Shown one piece after another: positions 7,900 to 16,117 of a stretch of DNA of 64,000 nucleotides. Source of the stretch: Burkholderia sp. OK233 (GTDB lineage: Bacteria > Pseudomonadota > Gammaproteobacteria > Burkholderiales > Burkholderiaceae). The notes beneath the pieces are model-generated. The model saw only the letters and a program-made list of their open reading frames with translations, was not told where the DNA came from and made no database searches. Made by a program: the position numbers and the translations under genes. How positions within the stretch are numbered: the stretch's first letter is position 1; every line of letters starts with the position of its first letter. The DNA lies in the NCBI RefSeq assembly GCF_900230185.1, contig NZ_OCSR01000001.1:3534001-3598000 (forward strand), in the 5' to 3' direction.

Positions 7900-8922
7900 T
7901 CAGGCAAACCCTTGCGGATTCCCCTCCTGCCACCGCCAGTGATCCGCGCACATCCTCTCGATCCCGAACTCAGCGCGCCATCCAAGCACATCCAAAGCGG
8001 CTGCCGGATCCGCAAAACACGAAGCCACATCACCCGGCCGCCGCGCCACGATCTCATAAGGCACAGGCCGCCCCGAAGCCTTCTCAAACGCCTTGACGAC
8101 GTCGATCACGCTATACCCCTGCCCAGTCCCAAGATTCACCACCAAACTGGCATCGCGCTTAACCAGCGCATCCAGCGCCGCCAGATGCCCGCGCGCCAGA
8201 TCCACAACATGAATATAGTCCCGCACCCCGGTACCATCCGGCGTCTCATAGTCGCCACCAAACACCCGCAGCTTTTCGAGCTTGCCGACAGCAACCTGCG
8301 CCACATACGGCATCAGATTATTCGGAATCCCAGCCGGATCCTCACCGATCAACCCGCTCTCATGCGCGCCAACCGGATTGAAATAGCGCAGCGTCGCGAT
8401 CCGCCAGGACGCATCCGCCACTTCCAGATCACGCAAAACCTGCTCTGCAATCAGCTTCGACTGCCCATAAGGATTGGTCGCCGACAGCGGAAACGATTCA
8501 TCGATCGGCGAACTCTTCGGCACGCCATACACCGTCGCCGATGAACTGAACACGAACTGCTTCACATTGCGATCGCGCATCACGCCGAGCAGCGTTAGCA
8601 AACTGCCGACGTTATTGCTGTAGTACTCGATCGGCTTGGCGACCGATTCGCCCACCGCCTTCAGCGCCGCAAAGTGAATCGCGCCGGTGATCGGGTGTGC
8701 GTCGAAAATACGGTTGAGCGCCGCTTCGTCGCGTGCGTCGGCTTCGTAGAAGCTCACGGCCTTACCCGTGATTTTCTCCACGCGCCGCAGCGATTCGCGA
8801 TTGCTGTTCACGAGATTGTCGATTACCACGACGTCGTAACCGCCGTTGAGCAGTTCGACACATGTGTGCGAGCCGATAAATCCTGCACCGCCCGTTACCA
8901 GAATCGTGCCCTTCGTGGTCAT
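7900..8922 (-). CDS. galE: UDP-glucose 4-epimerase GalE
   Basis: A 340-residue short-chain-dehydrogenase-like epimerase that interconverts UDP-glucose and UDP-galactose in the cytoplasm, using bound NAD. The NAD-binding GxxGxxG is residues 11-17 (GGAGFIG). The catalytic Ser/Thr segment SSSATVYG lies near 125-132, and the Tyr-x3-Lys pair (NPYGQSK) near 150. Length is normal. It is the last gene of a minus-strand polysaccharide operon: the upstream glycosyltransferase stops only 12 bp before its start. It probably supplies UDP-galactose (or the GalNAc form) to that cluster. A divergent fragment of a second galE lies at 1085-1263. Confidence 0.97.
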   Translation of the reverse strand: MTTKGTILVTGGAGFIGSHTCVELLNGGYDVVVIDNLVNSNRESLRRVEKITGKAVSFYEADARDEAALNRIFDAHPITGAIHFAALKAVGESVAKPIEYYSNNVGSLLTLLGVMRDRNVKQFVFSSSATVYGVPKSSPIDESFPLSATNPYGQSKLIAEQVLRDLEVADASWRIATLRYFNPVGAHESGLIGEDPAGIPNNLMPYVAQVAVGKLEKLRVFGGDYETPDGTGVRDYIHVVDLARGHLAALDALVKRDASLVVNLGTGQGYSVIDVVKAFEKASGRPVPYEIVARRPGDVASCFADPAAALDVLGWRAEFGIERMCADHWRWQEGNPQGFA

Positions 8923-8934
8923 GCTGTTGCTCCG

Positions 8935-10083
8935 TTAAAGTAAAACGCCCGTCATTTTCTGCACCAGGTCTTTATACGTTTCGACGACCACGCGTTCGTC
9001 GAATTCTTCCGCGACTTTCTGTCGGCCGCGTTCAGCCATTGCACGGCGCCCGGCGCCGCTCATGTCGAGCATCTGCGCCAGCTTCTCCGCGAGACTCGCG
9101 GCATTGCGCACTTCGCACAGCAATCCATTGACGCCGTCCGCCACCACTTCACGGCAGCCTGGCACATCCGTCGTAACAATCGGCCGGCCCATCGCCGATG
9201 CTTCCATCAGCGTACGGGGCACGCCTTCGCGATAGGAAGGCAGGACGACGCAGTCCGCATCGGCGATAAAAGGCCGCACGTCGTGCGCTTCGCCAAGATA
9301 CTCGATGATGCCTTCCTGCTCCCACGCGGCTACCTCTTCGCGTGTGATCGCGCTCGGGTTGTCGACGCCAACCGGACCGAGCAATTGGAACCGCGCCTGA
9401 GGATAACGTTCACGCAAGCGCCGCGCGGCTTCGACATATTCGGCCACGCCCTTGTCCCACAGGAGCCGCCCGATCAGCACGAACTTGAATTCCGCCCGCT
9501 CCGGCAGCGGCGTGAAGGCGAATTGTTCGAGATCGACGCCTTCGCCATGCAGAAGACGCGCACGCTCAGGATGCACCAACAAATTCTGCTCGACAAACGC
9601 GGCCTGGTCGTCGCGATTCAGAAACCAGATTTCGCGCGGGAAGCGGAAGGCGAAACGGTACAGTTTTTTGGCGACTTGCGCAGCGCGGCTCTGCTGGATG
9701 AACACGTAACCGAGCCCGGTCGTCACCGCCACCGACTGCACGCCCGCCAGTTTCGCGGCGACCGAGCCGTAAATGTTCGGCTTGATCGTGTAGTGGAACA
9801 CAACGTGCGGGCGGATGCTTCGATACAAACGATACAACGACAAAAGTGTGCACAGGTCTTCCCGCGGACTGGTGCCTTTGGACGCAACCGGCAATTCGAT
9901 GCAGCGGCACCCCATCGCGGTGAGCAGCTCGAACGTGCGGTCGCGCGGCGCGAGCACCGTCACGTCGACGCCGCGTCCAACCAGCATGCGGATCAGCCCT
10001 TGCCGATACGTATAGATTGCCCAGGCGGTGTTACAGACGAGTGTAATGCGTAGCGCGGGCGTCGACTTCAAGGCAGGCTTCAT
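8935..10083 (-). CDS. Glycosyltransferase family 4 (GT-B fold)
   Basis: A 382-residue cytoplasmic glycosyltransferase. The N-terminal half starts at ITLVCNTAWAIYTYRQG and includes HYTIKPNIYGSVAAKLAG, a segment typical of PglA/bacillosamine-type transferases. The C-terminal half carries the GT4 signature with an E-x7-E pair (EGVPRTLMEAS) that binds the nucleotide sugar. It probably adds one sugar to an undecaprenyl-linked repeat unit. It lies between a family-2 transferase and galE on the same strand, so it belongs to the flippase/epimerase operon. The donor may be a UDP-hexose or UDP-HexNAc, which the sequence does not settle. Confidence 0.92.
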   Translation of the reverse strand: MKPALKSTPALRITLVCNTAWAIYTYRQGLIRMLVGRGVDVTVLAPRDRTFELLTAMGCRCIELPVASKGTSPREDLCTLLSLYRLYRSIRPHVVFHYTIKPNIYGSVAAKLAGVQSVAVTTGLGYVFIQQSRAAQVAKKLYRFAFRFPREIWFLNRDDQAAFVEQNLLVHPERARLLHGEGVDLEQFAFTPLPERAEFKFVLIGRLLWDKGVAEYVEAARRLRERYPQARFQLLGPVGVDNPSAITREEVAAWEQEGIIEYLGEAHDVRPFIADADCVVLPSYREGVPRTLMEASAMGRPIVTTDVPGCREVVADGVNGLLCEVRNAASLAEKLAQMLDMSGAGRRAMAERGRQKVAEEFDERVVVETYKDLVQKMTGVLL

Positions 10084-10134
10084 GCGGGAACGGGCTCGAC
10101 GGTGAATAACAGGGTGAATGACGGAGTAACGGAA

Positions 10135-10965
10135 TCAATGGCCCGCACGCGGCGCGAGTAGCGTGCGTTTGACCCTCTGCAATGCGCGGTAAGGCGTCAC
10201 GAGATGCAGCAGATTTTTGGCGAGACCCAGCCAGTCGTACAGGTTGGTGACGTTGAAGTAGCGCAGTTGCAGCCGCAGCGTCGAGCTGACCTGGCGGCGC
10301 CGTTTGGTCGCGCTAATGCCGCCTTCGTTCAGCTCGTAGTAGAGCCCGAGTTCCGGCAGGTTCGCGCAGTCGTAGCGCGCCATCAGACGCACGAACAGAT
10401 CGAGGTCTTCGGCGGAAGGATAGGCCGCGCGATAGTTGCCGACCGCGCGGACCGCGTCAACGCGCAGCATCATCGAAGGATGCGCGAGGCATGAACGGAA
10501 GAAGCGCAGACGCCGGATCTCGTTCGGTTCCGCGGGCGGCGTCAGCATGAAAAGCGGCTTGCCTTCACGCGTGACGACCTGCGTCCACATGCCGAGGCCG
10601 GCCACTTGCGGATGCAATTCCATGAACACGCGCTGTTTGGCGAGCCGCTGCGGCACGCTGCGGTCGCCTGCGTCGATGCGCGCTGCGTAACGAAAACCGC
10701 GCTGCGCAAGGGCGTCGATGCCGGTTTGCAGCGCGCGTTCGATGCCGCCGTTCTGCGGCATACGCAGCACTTCGATCTTCATGTTGCCGATCGCCGGCGC
10801 GACGATCGGCGGCGTGCTGCCGTCGTCGACGATCAGTACGTGGATCAGCGCGCTTTCGCTGAACGAGGCCAGCGTGAGATCGACGTCGGCCTGGCCGTTG
10901 TACGCGGGCATCAGGACGGCGACGTCGTCGAGAGAAATCTGCGCGGCGGCGGATGAATTCGTCAT
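10135..10965 (-). CDS. Glycosyltransferase family 2 (GT-A fold)
   Basis: A 276-residue transferase with the family-2 plan: VLMPAYNG near 17-24, VDDGST near 45-50 and IDAGDRS near 97-103 at the metal-binding position. The last has Asp-Ala-Gly-Asp in place of the usual Asp-x-Asp. SAEDLDLFVR, near 185, supplies the acidic catalytic segment. The start overlaps the flippase stop by four bases (ATGA), showing tight coupling in the polysaccharide operon. The C-terminal ~60 residues are basic and may lie on the membrane. The sugar transferred is unknown. Confidence 0.9.
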   Translation of the reverse strand: MTNSSAAAQISLDDVAVLMPAYNGQADVDLTLASFSESALIHVLIVDDGSTPPIVAPAIGNMKIEVLRMPQNGGIERALQTGIDALAQRGFRYAARIDAGDRSVPQRLAKQRVFMELHPQVAGLGMWTQVVTREGKPLFMLTPPAEPNEIRRLRFFRSCLAHPSMMLRVDAVRAVGNYRAAYPSAEDLDLFVRLMARYDCANLPELGLYYELNEGGISATKRRRQVSSTLRLQLRYFNVTNLYDWLGLAKNLLHLVTPYRALQRVKRTLLAPRAGH

Positions 10966-12224
10966 GGGCGCAATTTGAAACGAATGTAATAAAGATTAAC
11001 TGACGCGGCGGCGAGATAACCGGCCGCGAGACCCACCAGCGCACCGTAAGCGCCAAGCCGCGGAATCGCCAGCAGATTGACCACGAACGCAACGGCCAGC
11101 GCCAGCAGCCACTTCGAGAGCAACACGAATTTGGCCTGATATTTCAGCACGATCAGATTGCCGATCGCCTCGATGCCGGCCGGCACGGAAAGCCATACCG
11201 CCCAGCGGAAAATTTCGATGGCGCCTTCGAAGTCCGGCCCGAACACGCGGCGGATGATGAAACCCGCCAGCAAATCCAGCACGATCGCGCCGCTCACCAT
11301 CAGCGCGGCAGTCATGGCGGTCAGCCGCCACACATTGCGGCGCAATTGAGCCGCGTCCTGCACGCGGTAGACAAAGGCGGGCGCAATCGTCTGCGCGAGC
11401 ATCAGCGCGAGCGTGATCCAGTTTTCGTTCAACTGCTGCGCGGCGGAATAGCGCCCGAGGTCGGCGAAAGAAATCGCCCGCTCGAGCATCAGTCTGTCCA
11501 GTTTCAGGAACAGATACATACAGATCAGCCCGATCCAGAACACCGTGCCCGCGGTCGCGAAGTGCTTGAAGAGCGAACGATCGAGGTGCCAGCCGAGCTT
11601 GCCGCCATGCCGGTGGGTGTAATAGATCAGCAAAACCGCGCCAATGACCGCCGATTCGACCGCCCACAGCCAGCCAAAGCGCGCGGGCGATGCCATCGCG
11701 CGCACCATCAGATAGACGACGCCGGCCTTCAGCACCGCGGTGCTCATGCTGGTGAGCAACTGCGGTTTGCTGTAAGTCATGCTTTGCAGCCACGCATTGA
11801 TCACGCCGACGAACGGTTCGCGAAACAGCATCGTCACCGCGAGGCCGGCGAGCATGGCGCCCACCAGCGGGTCGAAAAAGTGCAACGCGATGCCGAGCCA
11901 CGTGAGCAGCAGCGCCGCGAGGGAAACCGAAAAGCGCAGCGCGAAGGCGCTGCCGAGCACTGTGCCCAGCTGGGTTGGCGGCCGGCCGACGATGGTGGGA
12001 ACCAGAATTTCCGCCCCGCACACCCAGGTGATCGGCGAGAGCACCAGCAGCAGCGTGTTCGCGTACTGCCATTTACCGAAGGTGTCAGGCCCGAAGTAGC
12101 GCGCCAGCATGCCGCTGATCGCGATCGCGACGCCAATCTGCGTGAGCCGCTCCAGCCCGAGCCAGACGATGTTGGTGAAGGCGCGCGTGACGTCGGGATT
12201 GGCGAAGCGTTTGAGCGTCAGCAT
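10962..12224 (-). CDS. Polysaccharide flippase, Wzx/MOP type
   Basis: A 420-residue protein with about twelve hydrophobic segments, in the pattern of the MOP superfamily exporters that flip undecaprenyl-linked oligosaccharides across the inner membrane. I set the start at the ATG at 12224 (MLTLKRFANPDVTRAFTNIV), because the 28 residues upstream in the open frame are Thr/Ala/Arg-rich and not protein-like. A FGPDTFGKWQYA segment near residue 40 is typical of family N-termini. It is the first gene of the minus-strand operon with two glycosyltransferases and galE. No Wzy polymerase is seen in the window, so the export route is incomplete here. Confidence 0.88.
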   Translation of the reverse strand: MLTLKRFANPDVTRAFTNIVWLGLERLTQIGVAIAISGMLARYFGPDTFGKWQYANTLLLVLSPITWVCGAEILVPTIVGRPPTQLGTVLGSAFALRFSVSLAALLLTWLGIALHFFDPLVGAMLAGLAVTMLFREPFVGVINAWLQSMTYSKPQLLTSMSTAVLKAGVVYLMVRAMASPARFGWLWAVESAVIGAVLLIYYTHRHGGKLGWHLDRSLFKHFATAGTVFWIGLICMYLFLKLDRLMLERAISFADLGRYSAAQQLNENWITLALMLAQTIAPAFVYRVQDAAQLRRNVWRLTAMTAALMVSGAIVLDLLAGFIIRRVFGPDFEGAIEIFRWAVWLSVPAGIEAIGNLIVLKYQAKFVLLSKWLLALAVAFVVNLLAIPRLGAYGALVGLAAGYLAAASVNLYYIRFKLRP

Positions 12225-12528
12225 CCGGTGGACACTCGCCAACGCGGTTGCACGCGTTGCACGTGTTGTAGGTGTTGTACGAGGGACGCAACGTGCGCCA
12301 GGGCGCAATGTGTAACAGCCGACCTGGCCGACTGTCGCGGCAACATTGCAAAAGCAGGGCGTCTAAGCATTAGAATGGGCGTCTATTAGGGCATGTCCGG
12401 AAGGCGCAATTATAAGTTGGAACCGGATTGCTTCCGGCAAGGGCGCATCGCTCGGTTTAACAGGTAGTTTTACCGATCCCTCGGCAATACGCCGGTCAAA
12501 ATTTTCCATTGCACGCAAGTGAGCCAAC
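12225..12528. promoter_or_regulatory. Divergent intergenic region between the flippase operon and manB
   Basis: This 304-bp interval must carry the promoters of the minus-strand polysaccharide operon and of the plus-strand phosphomannomutase gene. The part near 12240-12300 has GTTG-rich short repeats. No operator palindrome was recognised. Confidence 0.45.
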
Positions 12529-13923
12529 ATGATCTCCAAATCTATTTTCAAGGCGTATGACATTCGCGGTGTGATCGGCAAGACGCTCGACACCGACGCA
12601 GCGCGTTCGATCGGCCTCGCTTTTGGCAGCGAAGTGCGAGCGCAAGGCGGCGACGCCGTAGTTGTGGCGCGTGACGGACGCCTGTCGGGTCCGGAGCTGA
12701 TCCAGGCACTATCGGACGGTCTGCGTGCGGCTGGCGTCGACGTGGTCAACGTCGGCATGGTGCCGACGCCGGTCGGCTACTTCGCGGCCAGCGTGCCGTT
12801 GAAGCTCGACGGTGGCGAGCGCCGCGTCGATTCGTGCATCGTCGTGACGGGCAGCCACAATCCGCCTGACTACAACGGCTTCAAGATGGTCCTGCGCGGC
12901 GCGGCCATTTACGGTGAGACGATCCTCGCGCTGCATCAGCGCATCGTCGATGAAAACTTCTCTGAAGGCAGCGGCACGTACACCGAGTACGACATCGCCG
13001 ACGCCTATCTGGATCGCATCACGAGCGACATCAAGCTCGCACGCCCGATCAAGATCGTGGTCGATACCGGCAATGGTGTGGCAGGCGGCCTCGCGCCGAA
13101 GCTCTTCAAGAAGCTCGGCTGCGAACTGGTCGAACTGTTCACCGAAATCGACGGCAACTTCCCGAACCATCACCCGGACCCCGCTCACCCGGAAAACCTC
13201 CAGGACGTGATCCGCGCGCTGAAGGAAACGGATGCAGAAATCGGCTTCGCATTCGACGGCGACGGCGACCGCCTCGGCGTCGTCACCAAAGACGGCCAGA
13301 TCATCTATCCGGACCGCCAGCTGATGCTGTTCGCCGAAGAAGTGCTGTCGCGCAACAAGGGCGCGCAGATCATTTACGACGTGAAGTGCACGCGCAATCT
13401 GGGCAAGTGGATCAAGGAAAAGGGCGGCGAACCGCTGATGTGGAAGACCGGCCACTCGCTGGTCAAGGCGAAACTGCGCGAAACCGGCGCGCCGCTGGCG
13501 GGCGAAATGAGCGGCCACGTATTCTTCAAAGACCGCTGGTACGGTTTCGACGACGGCCTGTACACGGGCGCGCGTCTCTTGGAAATCCTCACGCGTGTGG
13601 CGGATCCGAGCAAGCTGCTGAACTCGCTGCCGAACTCGAATTCCACGCCGGAACTGCAATTGAAGCTCGAAGAAGGCGAAAACTTCGAACTGATCGCGCG
13701 TTTGCAGAAAAACGCGAAGTTCACCGGCGCGGACGACGTCGTGACGATTGACGGTCTGCGTGTCGAGTATCCGGACGGCTTCGGCCTCGCGCGCTCGTCG
13801 AACACCACGCCGGTGGTGGTCATGCGTTTCGAAGCCGATAGCGACGAAGCGCTCAAGCGCATCCAGGAGGACTTTCGCCGCGTAATCATGGCGGAGAAGC
13901 CGGACGCGAAGCTGCCGTTCTAA
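12529..13923 (+). CDS. manB: Phosphomannomutase / phosphoglucomutase
   Basis: A 464-residue alpha-D-phosphohexomutase that interconverts hexose 6- and 1-phosphates for nucleotide-sugar synthesis. All four active-site loops are visible: the phosphoserine loop TGSHNPPDYNGFKM with Ser109, the Mg-binding DGDGDR at 243-248, the sugar-selecting GEMSGH at 325-330, and a phosphate-binding RSSNTTP near 423-429. The GEMSGH form is that of PMM/PGM enzymes such as AlgC. It is transcribed away from the flippase operon and feeds GDP-mannose or UDP-glucose routes for polysaccharide and LPS. A strong terminator follows. Confidence 0.95.
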   Translation: MISKSIFKAYDIRGVIGKTLDTDAARSIGLAFGSEVRAQGGDAVVVARDGRLSGPELIQALSDGLRAAGVDVVNVGMVPTPVGYFAASVPLKLDGGERRVDSCIVVTGSHNPPDYNGFKMVLRGAAIYGETILALHQRIVDENFSEGSGTYTEYDIADAYLDRITSDIKLARPIKIVVDTGNGVAGGLAPKLFKKLGCELVELFTEIDGNFPNHHPDPAHPENLQDVIRALKETDAEIGFAFDGDGDRLGVVTKDGQIIYPDRQLMLFAEEVLSRNKGAQIIYDVKCTRNLGKWIKEKGGEPLMWKTGHSLVKAKLRETGAPLAGEMSGHVFFKDRWYGFDDGLYTGARLLEILTRVADPSKLLNSLPNSNSTPELQLKLEEGENFELIARLQKNAKFTGADDVVTIDGLRVEYPDGFGLARSSNTTPVVVMRFEADSDEALKRIQEDFRRVIMAEKPDAKLPF

Positions 13924-13969
13924 AGGCGCAAGCGGCGGCGCGGTTCTTCGTGAACTGCGGTTGCCGTCG

Positions 13970-14007
13970 AACGCGGCGCGGGTTTCACTTACCGCGCCGC
14001 GTTTTTT
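13970..14007 (+). terminator. Rho-independent terminator after manB
   Basis: A 12-base-pair GC-rich stem (AACGCGGCGCGG with CCGCGCCGCGTT) and a 10-base loop are followed by a run of six T. This is a textbook intrinsic terminator about 47 bp past the manB stop. Confidence 0.93.
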
Positions 14008-14085
14008 CATGCCATTTACCCGTGTCGCGATAGAATTGCCGTCCTTTCATAGCATCTTCGGGCCGGATAGCCGGTTTTCCCACAC

Positions 14086-15087
14086 TTGAGCGTGCAAAAG
14101 ATACTAATCGTGAGGGTGTCGTCATTGGGCGACGTCGTTCACAACATGCCGGTGATCGCCGACATCCGACGCCGCCATCCAGAGGCCCAGATCGACTGGC
14201 TCGTCGAAGAAAGCTTCGTGGGGCTCGTGGAGCTCGTCAGCGGCGTGCGGCGGGCGATTCCCGTGTCGCTGCGGCGCTGGCGCAAGCGCATCCTTTCGGT
14301 CGACAACTGGCGCGAGATCGGCGCGTTTCGCCGCGCGCTCGCCGCCGAGAACTACGACCTCGTGATCGACTGCCAGGGGCTCATCAAGACCGCGTGGGTC
14401 GCGAGCATGGCGCGCGGGCCGCTGGTCGGCCTCGCGAACCGTACCGACGGCGCGGGCTTCGAATGGCTGGTGCGCTTCTTTTACGACAAGCGCGTGCCGA
14501 TCGAGCCGCGCACCCATGTCGTCGAGCGCACGCGCCAGCTGGTGGCCGCGGCGCTGGACGACCCGCAGCCGCACCCCACCGACGAGATCGACTTCGGCGT
14601 CGACACCGGGCGCGCGGCGCTGGCTTTGTCGGAAGCGAATCTGAATCTGCCGGTGCCTTACGTGGTGTTTGCGCACGCCACCTCGCGCGCCGACAAGCAG
14701 TGGCCCGATGCTGCCTGGATCGACCTCGGTCAGGCATTGGTGCTGCGCGGCGCGTCGATCGTGCTGCCGTGGGGTAGCGAGGAGGAGCGCGTCACCAGCG
14801 AACGTTTGGCGAAGGAATTCGGCGCCGCGGCGATCGTACCGCCCAAGCTCTCGTTGCCGGCGGTGGTCGGTCTGATCGAAGGCGCCGCCGCGACCGTCGG
14901 CGTTGACACAGGTCTAGTTCACATTGCAGCGGCGCTGAAGCGGCCGACTGTCGAGTTGTACAATTTCGCCACCGCGTGGCGCACTGGCGGCTACTGGTCG
15001 CCGAACGTCGTCAATCTCGGCACGGCCGGCAAGCCGCCCACGCTGCAGGAAGTCAAGTCCGCGCTGGCCGGTTTCGGCCTGCTCTAA
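14086..15087 (+). CDS. waaC: Lipopolysaccharide heptosyltransferase I
   Basis: A 333-residue GT9 family transferase that adds the first L-glycero-D-manno-heptose to Kdo in the LPS inner core, at the cytoplasmic face of the inner membrane. The N-terminus (KILIVRVSSLGDVVHNMP) and the C-terminal donor-site motif VGVDTGLVHIAAAL are diagnostic. No ATG is available; the start is either TTG at 14086 or GTG at 14092, neither with a clear ribosome site, and the GTG gives the commoner N-terminus. It is followed by kdoO and waaA, so the three form an inner-core block. Confidence 0.94.
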   Translation: MSVQKILIVRVSSLGDVVHNMPVIADIRRRHPEAQIDWLVEESFVGLVELVSGVRRAIPVSLRRWRKRILSVDNWREIGAFRRALAAENYDLVIDCQGLIKTAWVASMARGPLVGLANRTDGAGFEWLVRFFYDKRVPIEPRTHVVERTRQLVAAALDDPQPHPTDEIDFGVDTGRAALALSEANLNLPVPYVVFAHATSRADKQWPDAAWIDLGQALVLRGASIVLPWGSEEERVTSERLAKEFGAAAIVPPKLSLPAVVGLIEGAAATVGVDTGLVHIAAALKRPTVELYNFATAWRTGGYWSPNVVNLGTAGKPPTLQEVKSALAGFGLL

Positions 15088-15114
15088 TGCTGTAGCGCTG
15101 TAGCGCTGTAATGC
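15086..15114 (+). repeat. Short tandem repeat at the waaC stop
   Basis: The octamer GCTGTAGC is repeated about two and a half times directly after the waaC stop codon. It is non-coding. It may be a slippage product with no function. Confidence 0.5.
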
Positions 15115-15156
15115 GGTGTGCTTCGCCTTACGCTCCATCCGTTTTCAAGGGCGACC

Positions 15157-16041
15157 ATGAACGAAACCCAGATCATCGAAGTAGCGAACGCTGACTGGCA
15201 CGGACGCAATCTGTCCGCGCCGCGCGAGACGCTGCTGGCCGGCGTCGAACGCGGCAAGGTGCTGTATTTCCCGAATCTGCGCTTTGCCATCGAAGGCGGC
15301 GAACAGGCCTTGCTTGATCCCGCATTGGCCGATCCGAACCGCAAGAACATCAGTCTTGAGCCGAACGGCGGCGCGCTGCATGGCGTGGCCGGTGACGCGG
15401 TCACGCAATCGGCCGTGCGCGCCTTGATCGCGCGTTATCAGGCCAATGCGCGCACGCTGGTCGATGGGCTCTTTCCCGAATACAACAGCAAGTTGCGCGT
15501 CGCGCCGACGAGCCTGCGGTTGCATCAGGTGGAAGGGCGCGAGACTTCATGGCGTAAAGACGATAGCCGTCTGCATGTCGATGCCTTTCCGTCGCGGCCG
15601 AACTATGGCGAGCGCATTCTGCGCGTGTTCACCAACGTCAATCCGCATGGTGCACCGCGCGTGTGGCGCGTCGGCGAACCGTTCGAGGATATGGCCAAGC
15701 GCTTCCTGCCGCGCATCAAACCGCAGATGCCGGGCTCGGCGTGGCTGCTGAATCTGCTGCACGTGACTAAATCGCCGCGCAGCGAATACGACCATCTGAT
15801 GCTGAATCTGCACGACAGCATGAAGGCCGACCTCGACTATCAGAAGTCGAGCCCGCAGGAGACTATGCCGTTTCCGCCGGGTAGCGTGTGGGTGTGTTTC
15901 TCCGACCAGACTTCGCATGCGGTGATGTCCGGCCAGTTCATGCTGGAGCAGACCTTCTTCCTGCCGGTCAAGGCGATGGCGCAGCCGGACTGCGCGCCGC
16001 TCGGCATTCTCGAGCGCCTGAAGGGCAGGGCGCTGGTTTGA
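15157..16041 (+). CDS. kdoO: Kdo 3-hydroxylase (Fe(II)/2-oxoglutarate dioxygenase)
   Basis: A 294-residue protein of the Kdo-hydroxylase family, known from Burkholderia and Yersinia, which oxidises the outer Kdo of Kdo2-lipid A to Ko. The iron-binding facial triad is visible as His140-Val-Asp142 (RLHVDAF) and His254 (TSHAVM). A conserved SLRLHQVEGRE segment precedes it. The ATG at 15157 has AAGG upstream; the open frame extends 13 codons further without support. Its position between waaC and waaA fits modification of the inner core made by those enzymes. It would need O2, iron and 2-oxoglutarate. Confidence 0.92.
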   Translation: MNETQIIEVANADWHGRNLSAPRETLLAGVERGKVLYFPNLRFAIEGGEQALLDPALADPNRKNISLEPNGGALHGVAGDAVTQSAVRALIARYQANARTLVDGLFPEYNSKLRVAPTSLRLHQVEGRETSWRKDDSRLHVDAFPSRPNYGERILRVFTNVNPHGAPRVWRVGEPFEDMAKRFLPRIKPQMPGSAWLLNLLHVTKSPRSEYDHLMLNLHDSMKADLDYQKSSPQETMPFPPGSVWVCFSDQTSHAVMSGQFMLEQTFFLPVKAMAQPDCAPLGILERLKGRALV

Positions 16042-16117
16042 GCGCCGCTGTCTTTTTCGATCGCGCTGTGACATTCGCGTTGGATTTCGGATTCGCGCTC
16101 GAGCGTGCGGAGTCCCG

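Noticed and set aside
1085..7900. Interpretation of the two galE ends as recent attL/attR
   Set aside because: Identity is only about 70 percent over ~170 bp with no long identical core, so a recent site-specific duplication is not supported.
11346..12389. 347-codon plus-strand frame opposite the flippase gene
   Set aside because: Arg/Gln/His-rich shadow of a clear twelve-helix membrane protein on the minus strand.
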